Assembly: GCA_002506015.1 (NCBI GenBank)
Contig: DAWR01000040.1
Coordinates: 20,280 to 32,371 of the forward strand
DNA: 12,092 bases
From: Candidatus Methanogasteraceae archaeon UBA261
GTDB lineage: Archaea > Halobacteriota > Methanosarcinia > Methanosarcinales > Methanogasteraceae
Direction of reading: 5' to 3'
A program made the position numbers and the translations under genes. This document shows, in pieces, positions 6,767 through 12,092 of the stretch. The notes under the pieces are model-generated. The model did no database searches and was not told the origin of the DNA. It was given only the letters and a program-made list of their open reading frames with translations. Numbering within the stretch: position 1 is the stretch's first letter; each line of letters starts with the position of its first letter.

Positions 6767-7350
6767 CTGCAAGTGCACTCAGGAGGATTAAATCATCTTT
6801 TTGGAGATTTTATCTAAATGTATTGGGCGTGACTGGTTGTAGGAATATTACAGTATACAATAAACCAATAATTGTCATCAAGGAGGGTGCCATAGGGATT
6901 TCAGATAACGTCACATTACACTCTAGCAACAAAGGATACCATGCACAGATGTGCCAGCCCGTAAAGCTCTATGTCGATGCTCCGGGCGCCGTTATCGAGA
7001 TTGGTTCGGACAGTAGATTGAATGGTTGTTGTATACATGCAAAAAACAGAATAAAAATAGGGCAAAATTGTTTGATCGCTGCAAATGTCAATATTATCGA
7101 TACCGATGGTCATTTACTGGACCCAAATGACCGAACCAATCCACAAAACAGAGATGTTCCAAGAGAGATAATCATAGGATCAAATGTCTGGATCGGATTG
7201 AATGCCGTCATTTTGAAGGGGGTGCGGATTGGTGATAATTCAGTAATTTCAGCAAATTGTGTTGTTTCGGAGGATATTCCCCCAGATTCACTCGTCAAAA
7301 GCGGTTCAAATGTTTTGACAATCGAAAGGCTTGCATTCGACGATGATTAA
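6763..7350 (+). CDS. Left-handed beta-helix (hexapeptide) acyltransferase
   Basis: 195-aa trimeric LbH acyltransferase of the maltose/galactoside O-acetyltransferase type (NodL, WcaF, CysE relatives). The hexapeptide rungs are visible from about residue 73 (GAVIEIGSDSRLNGCCIHA, RIKIGQNCLIAANVNI) and again at about 138-175 (IIIGSNVWIGLNAVILKGV, RIGDNSVISANCVVSEDI). The loop DTDGH (113-117) supplies the expected catalytic His117. The start overlaps the CapK-like gene by 4 nt, with GAGGTT at 6755-6760 just upstream. This coupling suggests that the two act in sequence: acyl activation, then transfer to a sugar hydroxyl or amine. Plain acetyl-CoA is the default donor for the family, so that link is inference. 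It is the last gene of the plus-strand operon; its stop overlaps the stop of the opposing flippase gene. Confidence 0.88.
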   Translation: MTASALRRIKSSFWRFYLNVLGVTGCRNITVYNKPIIVIKEGAIGISDNVTLHSSNKGYHAQMCQPVKLYVDAPGAVIEIGSDSRLNGCCIHAKNRIKIGQNCLIAANVNIIDTDGHLLDPNDRTNPQNRDVPREIIIGSNVWIGLNAVILKGVRIGDNSVISANCVVSEDIPPDSLVKSGSNVLTIERLAFDDD

Positions 7351-8612
7351 ATTACTATATGTTTTATTTTATTGAAATATATTATATTAATGAGACTTCT
7401 TAGAATATACGATATCGTTGTTGCAACTGCTGCACCGATGAATCCATAGATCGATACTAGAACTACATTCAGAAGAACATTCAGAAGAACTTGTGCTACA
7501 CTAGTAACTTGTATATATTTATATTTTTTTATGGAATTGAAGATTGGGAGGTATAATGTATCAAATATCCTGAATGGGACACAAACCAGCAGTAGTCTCA
7601 GGATGGTTACAGACCCGCTATAAACATCCCCATAAATAAAATTGAAGATGGGTGGAACCGCGATAAATATAAAAATAACGCACAAAACCCCTATCAGCAT
7701 AATTTTAGGTCTTTTTACATAGAGGTACTCTCTCATCTTCCCTTTATCATCGATGTTCTGGGCGACAAATGGCAAAAAGTAAGAATTTAATATGAATGTA
7801 GCTACGATCAGACCCTTAAAAATCTGGTACCCAAGATTGTAAACACCGATCTCCTCCATCGAAACGAAATATCTTAGAACAAGATTATCCCCCCAGTTAA
7901 CAAAGTAAACTGCGGTCAGACCCATTATCTGCCATTTTGTCCAGTGAAACATCTGCTTGAATATCCCACTATCAAATGTAAGTGGTAAAATTCTATTGAA
8001 ATCTATTGTTTTAAGCATTGACATTGATAAAGTGGCAAAGACCGGAGATATGAAATAAATCATGAACACGGTTTCAAAATCGATCACATACCGAACATAC
8101 ACGGTGAATACCAGGAATATCGCAATCAACCCGGTCAAAAATTCATAGATAGAATGTTCAGCCCTCTTGTTCAACGCCAAAAACGTGTTGGACACTGTCA
8201 TTCTGATACATACCCCCATATACGCAACTCCCAGAAAGAGAAGTTGCCGGTCGGTTATCCGGGCGAACTCCAGTAATGATTTATTAAACAACGTAGCCAA
8301 CATTAAAAATAAAAAAATTGATGTGGCAAAAAATATTAATTGGTTTGTAAAAGATTTCTTGATCGATCCTTCTCTTTTGAATTCCTCGCCAGCATGGACA
8401 ATAAATGGCGTTTGAGATGAGGCGAGTAGAATAGCAGAACAGAAAAAAACAATCATCATACTCAGAGAGAAACTACCAAACCCGGCAGGTGAAAGAAATT
8501 TTGCCAGAATCAATGGGAGTGCGAATACGAGACCTTCTCCAACAAATTTGAATGAGACGAAGGATATGAATGTTTTGGATCGATTCAATTCATTCTTCAG
8601 TGTAGTGATCAT
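7347..8612 (-). CDS. Wzx-type polysaccharide/lipid-linked oligosaccharide flippase
   Basis: 421-aa polytopic membrane protein of the MOP/PST (Wzx, RfbX) family, expected to flip a lipid-linked glycan across the membrane. Hydrophobic segments recur about every 30 residues across the whole length (10-12 helices). The N-terminal helix reads FISFVSFKFVGEGLVFALPLI, followed by the typical LAKFLSPAGFGSFSLS loop. The late segment VCVPFRIFDTLYLPIFNSIKKYK and the end IYGFIGAAVATTISYILRS match the C-terminal polysaccharide-biosynthesis domain. The ATG at 8612-8610 is 25 nt after the GT39 gene on the same strand, with only a weak AAAGGG upstream, so co-transcription is likely. A perfect 12-bp tandem duplication encodes VLLN-VLLN in a helix near the C-terminus. 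A+T-rich, with the island. Its stop overlaps the convergent acyltransferase stop. Confidence 0.88.
   Translation of the reverse strand: MITTLKNELNRSKTFISFVSFKFVGEGLVFALPLILAKFLSPAGFGSFSLSMMIVFFCSAILLASSQTPFIVHAGEEFKREGSIKKSFTNQLIFFATSIFLFLMLATLFNKSLLEFARITDRQLLFLGVAYMGVCIRMTVSNTFLALNKRAEHSIYEFLTGLIAIFLVFTVYVRYVIDFETVFMIYFISPVFATLSMSMLKTIDFNRILPLTFDSGIFKQMFHWTKWQIMGLTAVYFVNWGDNLVLRYFVSMEEIGVYNLGYQIFKGLIVATFILNSYFLPFVAQNIDDKGKMREYLYVKRPKIMLIGVLCVIFIFIAVPPIFNFIYGDVYSGSVTILRLLLVCVPFRIFDTLYLPIFNSIKKYKYIQVTSVAQVLLNVLLNVVLVSIYGFIGAAVATTISYILRSLINIIYFNKIKHIVI
7362..7373 (+). terminator. T-rich stretch after the acyltransferase gene (possible archaeal terminator)
   Basis: TTTTATTTTATT begins 12 nt after the plus-strand stop at 7350. 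Archaeal RNA polymerase terminates at T-rich non-template tracts, so this is the first plausible stop for the glycan operon. It lies inside the 3' coding end of the opposite-strand flippase gene, because no intergenic space exists. The region is A+T-rich anyway, so the call is weak. Confidence 0.3.
7467..7490 (-). repeat. Perfect 12-bp tandem duplication within the flippase gene
   Basis: ATTCAGAAGAAC occurs twice head to tail (7467-7478, 7479-7490). On the coding strand it adds one in-frame VLLN unit to a transmembrane helix (VLLNVLLNVV). It keeps the reading frame, and copy-number change would alter helix length by four residues per unit. Confidence 0.6.
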
Positions 8613-8637
8613 CTACTTGCCCTTTAATTGCGCCAGT

Positions 8638-10830
8638 TTACCTGAGTTCTGACTGATTCTTTTGTAATTGTGTCTGTGATACCAGGTACAGGGATGAAAC
8701 GCCATCGTCGCTTCTGAACAGGAGTTCTGTTTGATATTTGTGCAGGACATTATTTAGCATAGACGGTCGAAAATGATACAGGTATGGCTGTTGTAAGGAA
8801 TATGACAATACTGAGAATGTCGTCACCAGATACACATCACCTTCGCTGTTGTCTATTATCTCAACTAAATTAGTGTAATCGTAAATTATAGTAGTGTTTG
8901 TGTAGATGTCCCTGTTGAGGGTATTACGCCCGAGACGCTTTTTTGAAATTCTATAAAAATTTTTATAAGTTAAGACCTCTCCAAGATATGGATAACTTCT
9001 CATAGGCAGACCATAAAATAGCACAGTATCGTTTTCTCTGGCTAATCTCGAAACTTCGATGGAAGGGTTTTTATTGTCCGGATAGAAATCGATTACATTC
9101 GATGGAGAATACTGAGGAACCGTTTTGGAGCCATAGTTAACTATCGGAATACCAAATCCGGTATTGGGTAGTAGCAGAATCAAAAATATAAGCAAAACGA
9201 GAAATCTGGTAACTCGTTTTCTTGAAACGTCCTGAATAATAATTACAAACGAGAGTAGGTAGATGAATAGCTGGAAAAAGACGATTCTTCCTCCGTGTAA
9301 TTCCGTACCAAATAGGGTGATGATGAAAGTTAGTAGGGATATGGTGAGTATGAGCGCTTTTTCCATCCTCCAGATTTTAAGAATAGCGATTGCACACACA
9401 GCAGCCAATATAACTGAAATAATTAATACTCCAAATTGATCTTGAATAAATAAATAATTATTAAATTTGAATGCACTCAAATGTAACGACCGTATTAGAG
9501 ATTCTAACAAGGTTCGGTTACCAGATCCAGTTGACGTATCGATATTTCCTATTTGGAATAGGAGCGTGCTGAGCACCTTGACAGAACAAAGAACAATAAA
9601 ACTTAGAATTATTTTGATATTTTCCAGTACGACGTCGATTATGTTTTTTCTACTCAAAAAAGAGACTAAAAAGTAGGATATAATGTACAAAAAGACTACA
9701 TTTCCAGTGTTGTGAGACAGGATGCTCACAGAACCAGCGATGCAGAATAATAAGTGATTTTTGTTAGTTATATTGTCAATCAATTTTAGAAAGAAATATA
9801 AAGTAAGTAATATGAAAAATACAGTAAATATATACATTCGACCCCATCTGGACATCGTTATCGTCCAATAGTGGAACGACAAAAGAGCAGAACCGCATAA
9901 TAAGAGGTACTTTTCCACACCTGCTTTTTTTCCAATCAGAAAAAATAAAATTATGCTGCCAGTACCTGCCATAACGCTGACAATCCTCAATGTAAACTCG
10001 GAAGTACCAAAGACAGATGCTATCAGTGCATTCAGATACAGATACGGAAGCCCCCTCAGGTACATATTACCACTTGGTAACATGGGCAAACCCGTCCCGA
10101 GGATCCCTTCCACGACTGCCCACCCCACCCCCTCATCGAATGTCAGACCCAGTCGACCCAGATTCCAGATCCGCAACCCAAATCCAACCAGCACTATCAG
10201 CATCAACCCCCCGCCGTACCACCACCCCTCCTTATACCCCCACCGCACAACCCGACGCAGCCCCCACACCCGGTTAACCCACTGATACCGCTCTGCAAAC
10301 TCCGCGTCCCGCCTCTTCTCCGCAATCGCCTCCCGCCGCGTTTCCTCCTCGATATCCGCGAGCTTGCCCCTGTTCAGATAGAACGTAACAGCGCCAAACA
10401 GAACCGTGGCAGTCATCAGATGCGCGTCCACCCAGTCCGGAATCGTGTCAGGAGCGACCGAGTGGACCACCACGAGCAGAAGCAACACAATGAACCCATA
10501 TTGAATGCAGAACGAAGCAACCATCCTCACAGGGGACGGGACGCTCTGCCAGAGATCGTTGCATACTCTCGTGTACCGGTTATCCCGCAGGACTCCAGTC
10601 ACGCCCCCCGCCCTTAAGAGACGGCTGCACACATCGCTATCGCTGAAATAAAGGTACAGGATGACGATACCCGCCGGCGCAAGTGCATATAGAATCCGCC
10701 CCTCAAGTCCGGGATATGCGTAAGGATCGCTGTGTTTGTAGATTGTGACGGCGATCAGAAAGACTGCCAGACCGACTAAAAGCCGTATCAGTATCTCCCG
10801 CAATTCCCGCATCAATGCATGTCTATCCAT
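8638..10830 (-). CDS. GT39/ArnT/PMT-like membrane glycosyltransferase with N-terminal membrane extension
   Basis: About 730-aa GT-C enzyme expected to move a sugar from polyprenyl-phosphate-sugar to a glycan, lipid or protein on the outer face. The GT-C module starts near residue 203. Its first loop has the catalytic-type Asp-Glu pair in LTFDEGVGW (Asp232, Glu233), then RGLPYLYLNALIA and SRWGRMYIF, and many further helices. A soluble, probably external C-terminal domain of about 150 residues follows. Before the module lie about 200 extra residues: four TM helices (about 15-31, 45-62, 103-124, 137-153) and a charged helix (about 155-183, KLADIEEETRREAIAEKRR). The open frame reaches 10944, but a TATA box at 10866-10874 lies inside that extension, so I prefer Met at 10830 (MDRHALMREL). 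G+C falls from 39/60 at 10081-10140 to 11/60 at 9781-9840 within the gene. It probably shares a transcript with the flippase. Confidence 0.78.
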   Translation of the reverse strand: MDRHALMRELREILIRLLVGLAVFLIAVTIYKHSDPYAYPGLEGRILYALAPAGIVILYLYFSDSDVCSRLLRAGGVTGVLRDNRYTRVCNDLWQSVPSPVRMVASFCIQYGFIVLLLLVVVHSVAPDTIPDWVDAHLMTATVLFGAVTFYLNRGKLADIEEETRREAIAEKRRDAEFAERYQWVNRVWGLRRVVRWGYKEGWWYGGGLMLIVLVGFGLRIWNLGRLGLTFDEGVGWAVVEGILGTGLPMLPSGNMYLRGLPYLYLNALIASVFGTSEFTLRIVSVMAGTGSIILFFLIGKKAGVEKYLLLCGSALLSFHYWTITMSRWGRMYIFTVFFILLTLYFFLKLIDNITNKNHLLFCIAGSVSILSHNTGNVVFLYIISYFLVSFLSRKNIIDVVLENIKIILSFIVLCSVKVLSTLLFQIGNIDTSTGSGNRTLLESLIRSLHLSAFKFNNYLFIQDQFGVLIISVILAAVCAIAILKIWRMEKALILTISLLTFIITLFGTELHGGRIVFFQLFIYLLSFVIIIQDVSRKRVTRFLVLLIFLILLLPNTGFGIPIVNYGSKTVPQYSPSNVIDFYPDNKNPSIEVSRLARENDTVLFYGLPMRSYPYLGEVLTYKNFYRISKKRLGRNTLNRDIYTNTTIIYDYTNLVEIIDNSEGDVYLVTTFSVLSYSLQQPYLYHFRPSMLNNVLHKYQTELLFRSDDGVSSLYLVSQTQLQKNQSELR

Positions 10831-10865
10831 AGGGCATGACCACAATATTACTGCTCTCTGATGCG

Positions 10866-10874
10866 ATATAAAAT
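10866..10874 (-). promoter_or_regulatory. TATA box for the GT39-flippase operon
   Basis: ATTTTATAT, read on the minus strand, stands out as an A+T-rich box in G+C-richer surroundings and matches the archaeal TATA consensus well. With the usual spacing of about 25 nt, transcription starts near 10844, giving a leader of roughly 14 nt to the ATG at 10830. This decides against the upstream in-frame ATGs at 10944 and 10926. Confidence 0.6.
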
Positions 10875-10940
10875 CTTGGGCAACTGTTCGCCGCATTCCT
10901 TTTGCGAACAGATTAGAATAAGCCATCTCAAGAGTAACAA

Positions 10941-10956
10941 TCATCGATTACGATGA
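10941..10956. repeat. Short inverted repeat over the MFS start codon
   Basis: TCATCG (10941-10946) and CGATGA (10951-10956) form a perfect 6-bp inverted repeat with a 4-nt loop, ATTA. The plus-strand ATG of the transporter gene (10953) lies in the right arm. As RNA it could fold over the start; as DNA it could be an operator. Arms this short may be chance. Confidence 0.3.
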
Positions 10957-12017
10957 AACTCGACCTGATCCAGTTCACGTCCAACGCGGCGATCATGATG
11001 TCGATGATGCTGATTCCGAATATCGCGGTTAGCGTCGGAGCCGATCTCACGCAGGTCGGCGCGATCGGGTGCGTGTACGGTCTCTGTCTCTTCATCTCGT
11101 CGTACCTCTTCAGCAAGGCTGCCGATGCATGGAACATCAAGAGACTCATGGTTATCGGACTTGCCTGTTCCACGATCGCCTATTTCCTGCAGGTCTTTGC
11201 AAGCGACCCGCTGAGCCTCGGACTGGCGCGGGGGTTTCTTGGAATCTGCGTCGGCATGTATCCCGCAGCCATGATTATGCAGGTTCACGGGATGAAACGG
11301 AGCATCGGCAAGTTTATCTCGTTCGGGTCGCTTGGCTGGGCTGCAGGGTTCTTCGGGGCGGGAGTAATCGGAGTAGTCAGTGATTACCACATAATATTCA
11401 CTGCCAGCGCCCTTATCATGGTTGTATCGTTCGTCGTTGCTCTGACTCTACCGGATGTCAGTGTCCCGAGAATTCCGGTCAGATACCTCTCGCTCGACAC
11501 GGTGCGCGCCAACTGGGCGATATACCTGTCGTTCATGCTGAGGCACACAGGAGCCACAGCCATCTGGACGATCTTTCCACTGTACATGGTGGATCTCAGA
11601 GCAAATGCGCTCTGGATCGGAATTGTTTATGCGATCAATCCCCTGATGCAGTTTTTCACGATGAGGCGGCTCGATAACATGGATATGGCCAAGATTGTCA
11701 GATACGGGTACCTGATCTCGGCGATTGCATTCTTGAGTTTCATTCCACCGACCATATTCTACTACATGGTGCCAGGAATGATCCTGGTTGCGCTCTCGTG
11801 GTCGTTTCTGTACGTTGGTTCAACCGAACTTCTGCTGCGCACAAACAGGGACAAGGCAGCAGCCGCGGGTCTGATCACATCGGTTGTCAGCCTCTCATCG
11901 GTGATCGGTTCTCTTATAGGAGGCGTTGTTTCGCATAACTTTGGATTCACGTCGGTCTTTCTGGTCGCATCATCCTTGAGTTTCATCGGTTTTCTGATCT
12001 CGGTCAGGTATTCCTGA
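10953..12017 (+). CDS. Major facilitator superfamily transporter
   Basis: 354-aa, compact 12-helix membrane transporter. Hydrophobic segments are evenly spread, with a 6+6 layout and a polar central loop near PDVSVPRIPVRYLS. The TM2-TM3 loop FSKAADAWNIKRLM is a degenerate MFS motif A (conserved Asp, basic end). TM4 carries LARGFLGICVG. It is shorter than the usual 400 or so residues because loops are minimal. The ATG at 10953 has no SD; the weak A+T-rich stretch at about 10912-10921 could be its TATA box, giving a very short leader. It is divergent from the GT39 gene across 122 nt and has flank-like G+C, so it is probably native to the chromosome and not part of the island. The substrate cannot be inferred; drug or metabolite efflux are the usual guesses. 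Confidence 0.85.
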   Translation: MKLDLIQFTSNAAIMMSMMLIPNIAVSVGADLTQVGAIGCVYGLCLFISSYLFSKAADAWNIKRLMVIGLACSTIAYFLQVFASDPLSLGLARGFLGICVGMYPAAMIMQVHGMKRSIGKFISFGSLGWAAGFFGAGVIGVVSDYHIIFTASALIMVVSFVVALTLPDVSVPRIPVRYLSLDTVRANWAIYLSFMLRHTGATAIWTIFPLYMVDLRANALWIGIVYAINPLMQFFTMRRLDNMDMAKIVRYGYLISAIAFLSFIPPTIFYYMVPGMILVALSWSFLYVGSTELLLRTNRDKAAAAGLITSVVSLSSVIGSLIGGVVSHNFGFTSVFLVASSLSFIGFLISVRYS

Positions 12018-12092
12018 TAGGTTCTTTGGTAATTTCCGTGATGCCCAACCCCACGATACATCAAACGTACGTGTTTAGCTGAGGCGAAAAAA
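12018..12092. other. Right-edge 75 nt without a recognisable gene
   Basis: No convincing gene, TATA box or terminator hairpin follows the transporter stop. The 8-bp palindrome ACGTACGT (12065-12072) and an A6 run at the very end (T-run on the minus strand) are the only marks. The latter could be the terminator of a minus-strand gene beyond the window. Confidence 0.4.

Larger units (their letters stand above)
1640..10050. other. Low-G+C glycan island with both borders inside genes
   Basis: Hand-counted G+C per 60 bases: 32 (841-900), 34 (1561-1620), 27 (1621-1680), 24 (1681-1740), 17 (2101-2160), 8 (3181-3240), 29 (5761-5820), 11 (9781-9840), 39 (10081-10140), 32 (10141-10200). The interior is clearly A+T-rich, except for the CapK-like gene, which is intermediate. 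The borders lie near the 5' end of the first GT4 gene and about 260 codons into the GT39 gene. No integrase, transposase, tRNA or flanking repeat is visible at either border. Border positions are approximate. Confidence 0.65.

Noticed and set aside
9953..10285. Plus-strand frames of 86 and 110 aa rich in Pro and Thr
   Set aside because: They are antisense to the G-rich part of the GT39 gene; the Pro/Thr bias is the mirror of Gly/Trp codons on the real strand.
10831..10944. 38-codon N-terminal extension of the GT39 frame
   Set aside because: A good TATA box (10866-10874) lies within it and the sequence has no membrane or domain character; translation from 10830 is more consistent.
10941..11390. 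Minus-strand frames of 81 and 149 aa opposite the transporter gene
   Set aside because: They are antisense to a continuous 12-helix transporter and have no hydrophobic or domain pattern of their own.
12065..12072. ACGTACGT palindrome at the right edge as an operator
   Set aside because: Eight bases, arms do not extend, and no promoter can be placed beside it within the window.

Overview
The window looks archaeal, most likely a methanogen-type or ANME-type euryarchaeon. The signs are TATA boxes about 25-40 nt upstream of starts, a probably leaderless transcript for the first gene, tightly overlapping ATGA junctions, and an HTH/Cys protein at the left edge of a kind I associate with Methanomicrobia. 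The lineage is inference from style and recollection, not a database result.

Layout: (a) 1-395, minus strand: 5' part of a small HTH regulator, cut by the window edge. (b) 396-563: intergenic region with two divergent promoters and short repeats. (c) 564-7350, plus strand: a seven-gene run with gaps of at most 6 nt or small overlaps. It encodes a DPM1/GtrB-like GT2 glycosyltransferase, a GT4 glycosyltransferase, an APH/eukaryotic-like kinase, a SAM methyltransferase, a second GT4 enzyme, a CapK/PaaK-type adenylate-forming enzyme and a left-handed beta-helix acyltransferase. (d) 8612-7347 and 10830-8638, minus strand: a Wzx-type flippase and, upstream of it, a GT39/ArnT-like membrane glycosyltransferase. 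The two gene runs meet tail to tail, with their stop codons overlapping at 7347-7350. (e) 10953-12017, plus strand: a 12-TM MFS transporter divergent from the GT39 gene, then 75 nt without a recognisable gene.

Together regions c and d read as a surface-glycan assembly and decoration island. Cytoplasmic GT4 enzymes build a lipid-linked glycan. A kinase, a methyltransferase and an acyl-activation/acyl-transfer pair modify it. The flippase exports it. The GT2 enzyme charges a polyprenyl phosphate with a sugar that the GT39 enzyme can use on the outer face.

The most striking feature is base composition. Hand-counted 60-base samples give 32/60 G+C at 841-900 and 34/60 at 1561-1620, 17/60 at 2101-2160, 8/60 at 3181-3240 and 11/60 at 9781-9840, then 39/60 at 10081-10140. 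Both transitions fall inside genes: near the 5' end of the first GT4 gene, and about one third of the way into the GT39 gene. The promoter-proximal parts of both converging operons therefore look native and the whole interior looks imported. This suggests cassette exchange by recombination in glycosyltransferase coding sequence. The adjacent kinase and methyltransferase genes recall the bacterial O-antigen terminator WbdD split into two proteins. That comparison is a hypothesis.
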